Source: Actinomadura violacea (GTDB taxonomy: Bacteria; Actinomycetota; Actinomycetes; Streptosporangiales; Streptosporangiaceae). From it: a stretch of DNA of 64,000 nt. A program made the position numbers and the translations under genes. The notes under the pieces are model-generated. The model saw only the letters and a program-made list of their open reading frames with translations. It was not told the DNA's origin and did no database searches. The stretch is taken from the NCBI RefSeq assembly GCF_017573465.1, contig NZ_JAGEPF010000014.1, forward strand, positions 186,001 to 250,000, given 5' to 3'. Shown here piece after piece: positions 1 through 7,386 of the stretch. Each line of letters starts with the position of its first letter. Position 1 is the first letter of the stretch.

Positions 1-1
1 C

Positions 2-208
2 ACCGCCGGCTACTTCCTGCGGATGCTCGCCAAGATCACGCACGGGCCCGCGCCGGAACCCGCCGGGCCCGCCCCCGCCGCGGTGACCGCCCAGGAGTAC
101 GCCGCCTGGGTCCCGCTGATCGCGCTGACCCTGCTCGTCGGGCTGTGGCCGAAGACCCTGCTGGACGTGACCGCCGCGCCGGTCCGCGCGCTGTTCGGAG
201 GCGGCTGA
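2..208 (+). CDS. nuoM: NADH-quinone oxidoreductase subunit M, C-terminal end (partial)
   Basis: Only the last 68 codons are in the window; the reading frame is open from base 2. The fragment has a hydrophilic stretch, one last hydrophobic helix (WVPLIALTLLVGLWPKTLLD) and a short tail, which matches the C-terminus of the antiporter-like NuoM subunit of respiratory complex I. The stop TGA overlaps the ATG of the next gene (TGATG), so the two are translationally coupled. The identification rests largely on the following nuoN, because nuoM-nuoN is the conserved end of actinobacterial nuo operons. Confidence 0.85.
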   Translation, partial: TAGYFLRMLAKITHGPAPEPAGPAPAAVTAQEYAAWVPLIALTLLVGLWPKTLLDVTAAPVRALFGGG

Positions 209-1698
209 TGATCCAGGGCATCGACTACGCGGCGATCGCGCCGCCGCTGATCGTCGCCGCCGCCGCGCTCGGGCTGCTGCTCGCCGACGCGTTCGACGCG
301 CCGCGCCGCGTCCTCGGCCTGGCCTGCGGCGGGTCCCTCGGCGCGGCGCTGATCGCGGTGATCGTGCTGGCGGCCGGCGACCGGCGCGCCACGTTCTGCG
401 TGCCGTCCTCGCTGCGCGGCGGCGGGCCCCGCTCCTGCTCCTACGTCGCCGACGACTTCACGCTGCTGTTCCAGGGCATCGTCCTCGCCGCGGCGCTGGT
501 CGTCGTGCTGCTGTCGCTCCAGGAGATCACCGACTCGAGGATCCCGGCGGGGGAGTACCACTTCCTGCTGCTGTGCGCGGTGACCGGCGCCCTCGCGCTC
601 GTCGCCGCCCGCGACCTGATCCTGCTGCTCGTCGCGCTGGAGACGCTGTCGCTGCCGGTGTTCGCGCTGGTCGGGCTGCGCCGCTACGACGGGCGGGCGT
701 CCGAGGCGGCGCTCAAGCTGTTCCTCGTCTCCGTCGTCTCCACCGCGGTGATGCTGTTCGGTATCTCGCTGGTGTACGGGACGACCGGCGCCATGCACCT
801 CGACCGGATCGCCCCCGCCCTCGCCCGCGTCCCCTCCGACCTGGACCCGGTCGCGGCCGCCGGGGTCGTCCTCGTCCTCGCCGGGTTCGCGTTCAAGGTC
901 GCCGCCGTCCCGTTCCACTTCTGGGCCCCGGACGTCTACCAGGGCGCGCCGCTGCCCGTCGCCGCGTTCCTGTCCGTCGTGTCGAAGGCCGCCGGATTCG
1001 CCGGGCTCGCGATCGTCCTCGCCCTCGGACTCCCCGCCTACGGGCACGTGTGGGGGCCGGTGATCGCCGTCCTCGCCGCGATCACCATGACCCTCGGCAA
1101 CCTCGTCGCGCTCCGCCAGCGCACCGCGATCAGGCTGCTGGCCTGGTCCTCCGTCGCCCAGTCCGGCTACATGCTCGCGCCCCTGTCGGTCGGCGCCCAC
1201 CGCCTCCACGAGGCCGTCGCCGCGACCACCGCCTACGTCGCCCTCTACGCCGTCATGAACCTCGGCGCGTTCACCGTCGTCACCGGCTTCGCCAGGCGCG
1301 TCCTGCGCGGCGCCCGCCCCCGCTGGGACGAGCTGGACGACTACCGCGGCCTCGCCCACCGCAGCCCCGCCACCGCGACCGCCCTCGCGTTCTTCCTCAT
1401 CTGCCTCGCCGGCCTCCCGCCGGGCGTCATGGGGCTGTTCGCGAAGGTCGTGGTGTTCCGCTCCACCGTCGCCGGCGGCGTCACCTGGCTCGCCGCGATC
1501 ATGGCGGTCAACACCGCGATCGGCCTGTACTACTACCTCGCCTGGGCCGTCCGGCTGTTCACCCCGCCCGCCCGGCCCTTCGCCGACCCCGTCCCCGGAT
1601 GGCCCGTCCGCGCCGCCCTCGCCGCCACCGCCGCCGGCGCGGTCGTGCTGTCGATCGCCCCCCAGATCGTCCTGCAGACCGTCTCCGCCGCGACCTGA
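208..1698 (+). CDS. nuoN: NADH-quinone oxidoreductase subunit N
   Basis: This 496-residue polytopic membrane protein is the antiporter-like NuoN subunit of proton-pumping complex I. About fourteen hydrophobic helices are visible. Conserved family signatures are the Glu in the ETLSLPVFALVGLRRY segment (about residue 144), the Lys of EAALKLF (about 169) and FKVAAVPFHFWAPDVYQGAP (about 229-248), which carry the buried charges of the proton channel. The ATG at 208 was chosen because it overlaps the nuoM stop. An in-frame extension to 145 only reads back through the end of nuoM. It is the last nuo gene, followed by about 100 bases before htpX. Confidence 0.95.
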   Translation: MIQGIDYAAIAPPLIVAAAALGLLLADAFDAPRRVLGLACGGSLGAALIAVIVLAAGDRRATFCVPSSLRGGGPRSCSYVADDFTLLFQGIVLAAALVVVLLSLQEITDSRIPAGEYHFLLLCAVTGALALVAARDLILLLVALETLSLPVFALVGLRRYDGRASEAALKLFLVSVVSTAVMLFGISLVYGTTGAMHLDRIAPALARVPSDLDPVAAAGVVLVLAGFAFKVAAVPFHFWAPDVYQGAPLPVAAFLSVVSKAAGFAGLAIVLALGLPAYGHVWGPVIAVLAAITMTLGNLVALRQRTAIRLLAWSSVAQSGYMLAPLSVGAHRLHEAVAATTAYVALYAVMNLGAFTVVTGFARRVLRGARPRWDELDDYRGLAHRSPATATALAFFLICLAGLPPGVMGLFAKVVVFRSTVAGGVTWLAAIMAVNTAIGLYYYLAWAVRLFTPPARPFADPVPGWPVRAALAATAAGAVVLSIAPQIVLQTVSAAT

Positions 1699-1799
1699 CC
1701 CGGCGCCGCCCCCGCCGGACCGCCGCCCGTATTGGGAACGTTGAGGCAGGTCACACCGTTGTTGTTCATGGCGGGCAACGGACCGGAAGGCGGTGCAGA

Positions 1800-2657
1800 G
1801 TGCGGTTCAACGGCGTCAAGACGGCGGCACTGATCGCTGCGCTGTCGGCGTTGATGCTCGCGATCGGCTGGGCGTTCGGCGGCACCACCGGACTCGCCAT
1901 CGCGCTGGTCATCGCCCTCGGCACCAACGGCGTCGCCTACCTCTTCTCCGACCGGATCGCCCTGCGCTCCATGCGCGCCCACCCCGTCGGCGAGGTCGAG
2001 GCACCGGTGCTCTACCGGCTCGTCCGCGAACTGTCCACCGCCGCCCGCCAGCCCATGCCGCGGCTGTACGTCTCCGAGACCCGCCAGCCGAACGCGTTCG
2101 CCACCGGCCGCAACCCGCGCAACGCCGCCGTCTGCTGCACCCGCGGCATCCTGCGGATGCTGGACGAGCGGGAACTGCGCGCCGTTCTCGGCCACGAGCT
2201 CTCGCACGTCTACAACCGCGACATCCTGATCTCCTCCGTCGCCGCCGCCATCGCCACCGTGATCACCTACCTGTCGCACCTGGCGATCTTCCTGCCGATC
2301 GGCCGCGAGGACGACGACGACGGACCCGGCCTGCTCGGCGCCCTGCTCATGCTGGTCCTCGGCCCTGTCGCCGCCGCCGTCGTGCAGATGGCGATCAGCC
2401 GCACCCGCGAGTTCGCCGCCGACGCCGCCGGCGCCCGCCTCACCGGCGACCCCCTCGCCCTCGCCTCCGCCCTCCACAAGATCGAGGCGGGCACCCAGGC
2501 GATGCCGCTGCCGCAGGACCCCGAGCTCGCCACCACCAGCGCCCTGATGATCGCCAACCCGTTCCGCGGCGCCGGCATCGGCAAGCTGTTCTCCACCCAC
2601 CCGCCGACCGCAGAGCGCATCGCCCGCCTCGAACGCATGGCGGGCCCGCCGCGCTAG
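1800..2657 (+). CDS. htpX: HtpX-family membrane zinc metalloprotease
   Basis: A 285-residue M48 peptidase of the usual HtpX length; the family degrades misfolded membrane proteins. Two N-terminal membrane helices lie within about residues 8-50. The zinc site is LGHELSHVYNRD (HExxH, about 138-142), with the third ligand Glu in TREFAADAAG after two further helices. The GTG start at 1800 is preceded by GGAAGG about ten bases upstream; the longer in-frame extension is antisense-like read-through from nuoN. The stop TAG shares the CTAG palindrome with the stop of the convergent map gene. Confidence 0.93.
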   Translation: MRFNGVKTAALIAALSALMLAIGWAFGGTTGLAIALVIALGTNGVAYLFSDRIALRSMRAHPVGEVEAPVLYRLVRELSTAARQPMPRLYVSETRQPNAFATGRNPRNAAVCCTRGILRMLDERELRAVLGHELSHVYNRDILISSVAAAIATVITYLSHLAIFLPIGREDDDDGPGLLGALLMLVLGPVAAAVVQMAISRTREFAADAAGARLTGDPLALASALHKIEAGTQAMPLPQDPELATTSALMIANPFRGAGIGKLFSTHPPTAERIARLERMAGPPR

Positions 2658-3421
2658 AGCGCCGTCAGGATCATCGGGCCGTCCCCGGTGATCGCGATCG
2701 TGTGCTCGAAGTGCGCGGCCCGGCTGCCGTCCGTCGTCGCGATCGACCACCCGTCCGCCAGCGTCCGTGAGTCGTCCGACCCGCCCTCGTGGAACATCGG
2801 CTCGATCGCGATCGTCAGCCCCTCGCGCAGCGGCATCCCCTTGCCCGCCTTGCCCACGTTCGGCACCGGCGGGTCCTCGTGCATCTCCGTGCCGATGCCG
2901 TGCCCGCCGCAGCCCCGCATGATCCCGAAACCCGCCTTGCGCGCCGTCCGCTCCACCGCGCTCGCGATGTCGCCCATCCGGTTCCCCGGCACTGCCGCCG
3001 CGATCGCCCGCCGCAACGCCTGCTCGGTCACGTCCAAGAGCGTCCGTCCGGCCTCGTCCTCCGTGCCCACGAAGAACGACACCGCCGCGTCCCCGCAGTA
3101 CCCGTCCACCGTCGCGCCGCAGTCGACCGAGACCAGGTCCCCGTCCTTCAGCACCCGCCCGTCCGGGATGCCGTGCACCACCACGTCGTTGACCGACACG
3201 CAGATGTTCGCCGGATACGGCACGGGCGCCCAGCTCGGCTTGTAGTGCAGGAACGGCGACGTCGCGCCGTTCTCCTTCAGGATCCGCCCGGCCACCGCGT
3301 CCAGCTCCGCCAGCGGCAGGCCCGGCTCCGCCGCCTCCCGCGTCCCCGCCAGGATCCGGGCCACGACCCGTCCCGCCTCCCGCATGCGCTCCCACTCCCG
3401 TGGGCTTCGGTAAGTCACCAT
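2654..3421 (-). CDS. map: Type I methionine aminopeptidase
   Basis: A 255-residue M24A peptidase that removes the initiator methionine from nascent proteins in the cytosol. The metal ligands are visible in order: two Asp in VDCGATVDGYCGD, His in GHGIGTEMHEDP, Glu in IAIEPMF and Glu in FEHTIAIT. The start at 3421 (MVTYRSPREWERM) is chosen over an in-frame upstream codon at 3472, because the extension would run through the intergenic palindrome into the divergent gene. The gene diverges from a small XRE regulator; the two start codons are 35 bases apart around TAATAC-CA-GTATTA. The 3' end overlaps htpX by four bases. Actinobacteria often carry more than one map copy, and this could be an accessory one. 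Confidence 0.95.
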   Translation of the reverse strand: MVTYRSPREWERMREAGRVVARILAGTREAAEPGLPLAELDAVAGRILKENGATSPFLHYKPSWAPVPYPANICVSVNDVVVHGIPDGRVLKDGDLVSVDCGATVDGYCGDAAVSFFVGTEDEAGRTLLDVTEQALRRAIAAAVPGNRMGDIASAVERTARKAGFGIMRGCGGHGIGTEMHEDPPVPNVGKAGKGMPLREGLTIAIEPMFHEGGSDDSRTLADGWSIATTDGSRAAHFEHTIAITGDGPMILTAL

Positions 3422-3432
3422 GGCGAAGATAG

Positions 3433-3446
3433 TAATACCAGTATTA
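3433..3446. promoter_or_regulatory. Palindromic operator between map and XRE gene
   Basis: TAATAC-CA-GTATTA is a perfect 6-2-6 inverted repeat and an AT-rich island in the 35-base gap between two divergent start codons. Its position would occlude the promoters of both genes. The adjacent XRE protein is the obvious candidate ligand (inference). Confidence 0.6.
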
Positions 3447-3456
3447 GAATGCTTCC

Positions 3457-3741
3457 ATGGTTCGCACGCCACTCACCGACGAGCAGCGCGACCGGGGCCG
3501 GGCCCTCGGCCAGGTCCTCCGCGCCGCCCGCGGCCCCCGCAGCGCCGCCGCCGTCGCCCACGACGCCGGCCTCTCCCTCGACACCCTCCGCAAGATCGAG
3601 CGCGGCGCCATCGCCGCCCCCGCCTTCTTCACCGTCGCGTCCCTGGCCCGCGTCCTGGACCTCGACCTGACCGCCCTCGCCGCCCGCCTCGAACCCTTCT
3701 GCGAAACGGGTCGAACCGACGAGCCCGCCGCCGCGTCATAA
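3457..3741 (+). CDS. Small XRE-family helix-turn-helix regulator
   Basis: A 94-residue protein that is almost entirely one Cro/C1-type HTH domain: GQVLRAARG, then AVAHDAGLSLDTLRKIERG (helix-turn-helix, about residues 32-50), then FFTVASLARVLDLDLTALAARL. No sensor domain is present. The ATG lies 11 bases after the palindrome 3433-3446 and has no clear ribosome binding site, so the mRNA may be leaderless. It is divergent from map and followed by a 21-bp hairpin. It probably represses itself and map (inference). Confidence 0.85.
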   Translation: MVRTPLTDEQRDRGRALGQVLRAARGPRSAAAVAHDAGLSLDTLRKIERGAIAAPAFFTVASLARVLDLDLTALAARLEPFCETGRTDEPAAAS

Positions 3742-3745
3742 CCCA

Positions 3746-3794
3746 CGAGAGCGCGCCGGCCGCCTCTGCGGGGGAGGCGGCCGGCGCGCTCTCG
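3746..3794. terminator. Strong bidirectional terminator hairpin
   Basis: Arms 3746-3766 and 3774-3794 are perfectly complementary over 21 bp with a 7-base loop. It sits between the convergent XRE gene and the YajQ-type gene, four bases after one stop and seven bases from the other. Confidence 0.9.
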
Positions 3795-3801
3795 CTCTGC
3801 C

Positions 3802-4290
3802 CTACCGGTAGTTGACGAACTGCAGCGCGACGTCCAGGTCCTTGCCCTTCAGCAACGCGATGACCTGCTGCAGATCGTCCTTCTTCTTCGAGCTCACGCG
3901 CAGCTCGTCCCCCTGGACCTGGGCCTTGATCCCCTTCGGCCCCTCGTCCCGGACGATCTTGCCGATCTTCTTGGCGTCCTCCTGGGAGATGCCCTCCTTC
4001 AGCCCGACGCCCAGCTTGTACACCTTCCCCGACAGCCGCGGCTCGCCCGGGTCGATCGCCTTCAGCGAGATCCCCCGCTTGACCAGCTTGTCCTTCAGCA
4101 CGTCGAGCACGGCGTTCGCCCGCTCCTCGGTGTTCGCCTGGATCTCGATGCTCTCCCCGGACCACTTGATCCCCGCGTCCACGTTCCGGAAGTCGAACCG
4201 GTTGGCCACCTCCCTGACGGCCTGGTTCAGAGCGTTGTCGACCTCCTGCCGGTCGAGCTTCGAGACGATGTCAAACGAGCTGTCGGCCAT
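3802..4290 (-). CDS. YajQ-family nucleotide-binding protein
   Basis: A 162-residue protein of standard YajQ length, with the family start MADSSFDIVSKLDRQEVDNA and the end VALQFVNYR. YajQ proteins have two ferredoxin-like folds and bind nucleotides; some bind cyclic di-GMP. The cellular role here cannot be told from sequence. The ATG at 4290 was chosen over one three codons upstream because it matches the conserved MADSSFD start. The gene ends against the bidirectional hairpin 3746-3794. Confidence 0.93.
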   Translation of the reverse strand: MADSSFDIVSKLDRQEVDNALNQAVREVANRFDFRNVDAGIKWSGESIEIQANTEERANAVLDVLKDKLVKRGISLKAIDPGEPRLSGKVYKLGVGLKEGISQEDAKKIGKIVRDEGPKGIKAQVQGDELRVSSKKKDDLQQVIALLKGKDLDVALQFVNYR

Positions 4291-4375
4291 CGCGCACACT
4301 TCCCCTCAGCAGCAACTTCGCGGTCCTGAGAGCGTAGCGACTCGCGCCCCGCCCCCTGAACCGCGGCGGGCCGCC

Positions 4376-5065
4376 TCACCACCGATTCCGCCGGGAGACC
4401 GCCGCCCGCCGGCCGAGCAGGGCCGAGACCAGCACCGGCGGGACGCCCCACACCGCCCACCGCCACTCGCCGAAGGCGAGGAGCACATGGAAGAGGACCG
4501 CACCCCCCACCCAGCAGAAGAAGACGGAGCCCCACCACTCGCCCCGGACCTTCCACGGCAGGCCGACGAGCGCAACCAGGCCGGTCCAGGCGAGCGACCA
4601 CGGCCAGAACAGGCTCTCCCGCGGCGTCAGGTCCTCGCTCTCCCGGCCGAAGGAGACCCGCACGATCTTCCCGTTCCACACCTGCGTGCGCACCACCGTC
4701 CCGACCCTGACCTGCTCATAGAAGCGCTTGTCCACGTCGAAGTCGGCCTTCCCGCCGTCCGCTCCCCGCACGACGACGGCGTAGTGCGTGGTCGTGGACG
4801 CCGCCACGACCCCGAACGGCTGCGGCGGTGGCGGTGGCTGCGGCGGCGGTGCCGGCGGCTCCGGGGGCGTCGGCGGATCATCATTGGTCTCGTAGGTGTA
4901 CCGCTTCGTCACCGTCGCGGTCGAAGCCAGAAGGCAGTCCCGCCGCTCCTGCCCCGCACACGAGCGGGCATGCTCCAGCCTGCCCAGGTTCCGGTACGGT
5001 CCCATCGCCAGCGTCACTCCGAGCACCACCAGCACCGCCCCGAGTGCCATCCCCGCCCAGCGCAT
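4376..5065 (-). CDS. Proline-rich multi-pass membrane protein, unknown function
   Basis: A 229-residue protein with an N-terminal membrane helix (MALGAVLVVLGVTLAMG). A predicted external segment carries two cysteines and a polyproline run (residues about 65-85, PPTPPEPPAPPP and onward) followed by a beta-rich part (FGVVAASTTTHYAVVVRG). At least three more C-terminal helices follow. The layout resembles actinobacterial membrane proteins of unknown function. The start is uncertain: ATG 5065 is used, with a GTG at 5086 in frame. Confidence 0.7.
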   Translation of the reverse strand: MRWAGMALGAVLVVLGVTLAMGPYRNLGRLEHARSCAGQERRDCLLASTATVTKRYTYETNDDPPTPPEPPAPPPQPPPPPQPFGVVAASTTTHYAVVVRGADGGKADFDVDKRFYEQVRVGTVVRTQVWNGKIVRVSFGRESEDLTPRESLFWPWSLAWTGLVALVGLPWKVRGEWWGSVFFCWVGGAVLFHVLLAFGEWRWAVWGVPPVLVSALLGRRAAVSRRNRW

Positions 5066-5183
5066 GCGTCCAGCATGACCTTGCACTGACCACAGGGGAA
5101 CAGGGTTTCGGGCCGCCCTCCGATGTCACGACCACTCGCCGCGTCCGCTATTCTTTCCAGTGCCGTCGCGAGAGCGACGCCAC

Positions 5184-5265
5184 GGCGGGTTGCCCGAGTG
5201 GCCAATGGGAGCGGACTGTAAATCCGTCGGCTTAGCCTACGCAGGTTCGAACCCTGCACCCGCCA
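5184..5265 (+). tRNA. tRNA-Tyr (anticodon GTA)
   Basis: A class II tRNA of 82 bases with a long variable arm. The acceptor stem GGCGGGT (5184-5190) pairs with ACCCGCC (5258-5264), and the discriminator is A5265. The anticodon stem GCGGA/TCCGT encloses CTGTAAA with anticodon GTA at 5218-5220. The T arm is GCAGG-TTCGAAC-CCTGC. No CCA is encoded. Its 3' twenty bases recur at 6729-6748 with one mismatch. Confidence 0.96.
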
Positions 5266-5581
5266 CAGCACGCGAAACGGCCTCTGACCAGTGCAAACAG
5301 TCAGGGGCCGTTCGCATATCCAAGATCCCCCAGGTGCAGCGAGACGCCACCGAACGCCCCCGGATGTCACTGCCCCGGAATATAGGCGGAATGACTCCGA
5401 GCCCGTTCCCGCAGGTCGCACCGGGAATGCCGAAGGGGCTCCGGCGCGAACCAGAGCCCCCACAGCGTAGGCGTGATCAGTCATCAAGGGGCGGCGGCGC
5501 TCAGGCCGCTGCGCGTCCCCGCGCCAGGCCGCCCGGAGCGTGCGGCGTGGGCGCCGGTCACCGGGCGGCCGCGCCGGGCCG
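5248..5581 (+). repeat. Direct repeat copy 1, starting inside tRNA-Tyr
   Basis: From the T loop of tRNA-Tyr (5248) to about 5581 the sequence is clearly homologous to 6729-7049. Matching landmarks in the same order are the tRNA 3' end, the AACGGCC terminator hairpin, a CCCGGAATATA word, an AAGGGGCTCCGG hairpin, CAAGGGGCGGC and GGCGCCGGTCACC. Homology begins exactly at CGAACCCTGC and not before, as expected for a recombination core in a tRNA gene. Identity is roughly three quarters by eye. Confidence 0.8.
5273..5314 (+). terminator. tRNA-Tyr terminator
   Basis: GAAACGGCCTCTGAC (5274-5288) pairs with GTCAGGGGCCGTTC (5300-5313), with one bulge and a G-T pair. It lies eight bases downstream of the tRNA. 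The second copy of the repeat has the same hairpin (6755-6794) with the pairing restored to G-C, a compensatory change. Confidence 0.85.
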
Positions 5582-5955
5582 CGCGCCGCGCCACGCCCGC
5601 CGGCCCCGCCACGAACGCTCACCGCAGGGGCGCGCCGCCGCCCTGACGAGCCGACGCCAGAGCGTCTAAACCCATTCGGCGACGAGCACGAGGGCGTGAC
5701 CCTGGTCGAGCGCCGTTGGAGTCCTCGGGGAGATTGCCGGAAGATCGGTCGAGCGTGCGCTACTGGGGAACCCCGTGGTTCCCCAGACCCCTCCGGACAG
5801 GTTCGTTCGTCCGTCGAGGCCCGCCCCAGTTCGGGGTTGTCGGGTTCGCAGGCCGATCATTTCGCCAGGAACAGATGAGGCCCCGTAGTTCCGGTGAAGG
5901 AACACGGGGCCACAAGCTGAGCGGTATCAGGCTCTTGTCCGGAGCCTGACTGGTA
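5582..5955. other. Non-coding interval with stacked hairpins
   Basis: No convincing gene is seen; open frames here lack start signals and family features. The interval holds perfect hairpins at 5763-5786 (CTGGGGAACC / GGTTCCCCAG, 4-base loop), 5881-5909 (CCCCGT...ACGGGG) and 5928-5948. The last of these belongs to the end of the gene at 5956. The rest is unassigned and may be remnant accessory DNA. Confidence 0.5.
5928..5948 (-). terminator. Terminator of the two-repeat protein gene
   Basis: CAGGCTC (5928-5934) pairs with GAGCCTG (5942-5948) across a 7-base loop, eight bases past the stop codon of the minus-strand gene at 5956. Confidence 0.6.
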
Positions 5956-6381
5956 TCAGCCCTCGGTGACGTCCTCAGGAACGCCAACGACGGCCAACTC
6001 GGCGCCGAAGTGGACGGAACCGCCCTCGACGACCTCGATACCGAAAGCCGCCCACTCGACGATGGTCGCGGAGGCGGACTCGCCGAACTCCTCCTTGACC
6101 GTCCGCGTGACGGCTTCCTCCTTGGTCTCGCCCGGCCGGACGTGAACGTCGCGCGTGATGAACACGGCGTCCTCGGGGATCGAGTCGGAGTCCTCCGAGA
6201 TCCCTTCGGCCTCCAGCAGGACGTCGAAGTAGGCCACGCCGGTCTCCGTCTCGAAGCCCAGGCCGGGCCACTCGACGATGGTCGCGGAGGCGGACTCGCC
6301 GTACTCCTCCTTGACCGCTCGCGTGGCAGCGGCCTCCTGGGTCTCGCCGGACAGGACGTGGATGTTCATGGCGATCTGCAT
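5956..6381 (-). CDS. Acidic protein of two tandem repeats, unrecognised
   Basis: The 141-residue product consists of two copies of one unit: HVLSGETQEAAATRAVKEEY and HVRPGETKEEAVTRTVKEEF, each followed by GESASATIVEW and a beta-rich segment. The DNA repeats too (near-identical tracts around 6055-6085 and 6273-6303), so the duplication is recent. It is strongly acidic with no signal peptide or membrane helix. The ATG at 6381 is chosen because TAGGGG lies eight bases upstream. It is the only gene between the two repeat copies beside tRNA-Tyr. No family is recognised. Confidence 0.7.
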   Translation of the reverse strand: MQIAMNIHVLSGETQEAAATRAVKEEYGESASATIVEWPGLGFETETGVAYFDVLLEAEGISEDSDSIPEDAVFITRDVHVRPGETKEEAVTRTVKEEFGESASATIVEWAAFGIEVVEGGSVHFGAELAVVGVPEDVTEG

Positions 6382-7178
6382 CGTCATATCCCCTAGGTTG
6401 TGGTTTGGCGGGCGTGGTTCCACGAGCTCGAACCAGCCAGTCGGACTCCTGCCTTACAGCCCGAACACAAAGGACAGTTCCAAGGAAGAGGAAGCCCGCA
6501 ACCTCGCATACGGACGATCTCGGGATGCGACGCACGGACCCGGGGCGAGCGGAGGGCACGCGTCCGAGCGTGTGAACCGATTCGGACGGGTGCGGTGATC
6601 GTTTGGGAATCTACCGATCAGAAGGTGGACTTCAAGATCCGGAAAATACGCGGAACGACCCGGCGGGGCGAGGCGGCCGGAATGGGCTCACGTGCAGGTC
6701 GGCGGGGCAGAGCCGCCAAGATCCACGACGAACCCTGCGCCCGCCACACCCAGCGAAACGGCCCCTGACCAGGCGCAACGGTCAGGGGCCGTTCGCATGG
6801 CCAAGAGCCTCGCATGCAGCGGGACTGCCACCGGATGTCACCGGTCCCGGAATATAACGCGGAGTGGCCCCGAGCGCGTTCGAACAGGTCGCGCTGGAAA
6901 GTCGAAGGGGCTCCGGTGTGAGCCAGCGCCCCACAGCGTGGGCGCGATCAGTATCAAGGGGCGGCGCTCAAGCCGCTGGCCTGGCCACGTGCCTGGCTGC
7001 CCGAAGTGCGACGTCGGGCGCCGGTCACCAGGCGGCCGCGCCGGGCCACGCATCGTCGGCCCAGGCCTGTCCGGTCGTCATGGAAACCGCGCTGCCGCTG
7101 CGGACACCAGCGGCCTTGTGTTCATCACTGCCCGCTGAGATCGTTTGGAAGGTGTCCCGGGAAGGTCGCCGAAGCCGA
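6382..7178. other. Gene-poor interval containing repeat copy 2
   Basis: About 800 bases without a supportable gene. Open frames exist on both strands, but the minus-strand frame through 6730-6815 is the usual false ORF antisense to a tRNA end and terminator. The notable content is the second repeat copy (6729-7049) with its terminator-like hairpin (6755-6794). Confidence 0.5.
6729..7049 (+). repeat. Direct repeat copy 2 with a tRNA-Tyr 3' fragment
   Basis: Bases 6729-6748 repeat the last 20 bases of tRNA-Tyr and flank with a single mismatch (A5258 becomes G6739). The following 300 bases continue to match copy 1. No 5' tRNA half precedes it, so it is a tRNA fragment, not a gene. This looks like an attachment-site duplication or the scar of a tandem duplication. 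No integrase is present in the 1.46 kb between the copies. Confidence 0.75.
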
Positions 7179-7382
7179 GTGCAGAAGCAGCGCGAGGCCG
7201 GAGGAGAGACGTTCACTGACGTTCTCCGGCGCACACCCGTGCTGATCCCAGTCGTGCTCATCGCCCTGGTCAGCGCCGTGATCGGTGTGGCCGTCCTTGG
7301 GCCGGCCTACCGGATGCTCCCAGCGGTCATCGCCGTTCCTCTGATCGCATGGGTGATCCGCCGAGGGCAGACCCCCAGGTGA
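7179..7382 (+). CDS. Small two-helix membrane protein, unrecognised
   Basis: About 67 residues: a short charged N-terminus (VQKQREAGGETFTDVLRR), then two hydrophobic helices (TPVLIPVVLIALVSAVIGVAV and LPAVIAVPLIAWVI) and a basic tail RRGQTPR. The start is uncertain. GTG 7179 is used, with GGGAAGG about 13 bases upstream; the frame is open further upstream through the repeat. It is followed four bases later by the next gene, so the two are probably co-transcribed. No function can be assigned. Confidence 0.5.
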   Translation: MQKQREAGGETFTDVLRRTPVLIPVVLIALVSAVIGVAVLGPAYRMLPAVIAVPLIAWVIRRGQTPR

Positions 7383-7386
7383 ACAT

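Noticed and set aside
10..1359. 449-codon open frame on the minus strand opposite nuoN
   Set aside because: It has the Arg/Gly/Asp/Gln-rich composition typical of antisense frames in GC-rich genes and lies wholly opposite a clear nuoN.
573..1799. Upstream extension of htpX into nuoN
   Set aside because: The extension has no family similarity; the GTG at 1800 with GGAAGG upstream gives the normal HtpX length.
1793..2770. Alternative plus-strand frame overlapping htpX
   Set aside because: Arg/Pro-rich out-of-frame shadow; htpX with its HExxH site fully explains the region.
5014..5622. Minus-strand ORF with VWRVQGSNLRRLSRRIYSPL over tRNA-Tyr
   Set aside because: This is the well-known false protein produced by reading antisense to a tRNA and its terminator.
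5160..5669. Plus-strand ORF through tRNA-Tyr and the repeat, with a similar peptide in copy 2
   Set aside because: The similarity follows from the DNA repeat itself; there is no independent start, and the tRNA occupies the same bases.
6618..6815. Minus-strand ORF over repeat copy 2 that could be a small gene
   Set aside because: It is the antisense of the tRNA fragment and hairpin and shares its peptide with the tRNA-Tyr antisense ORF. There is no start signal.
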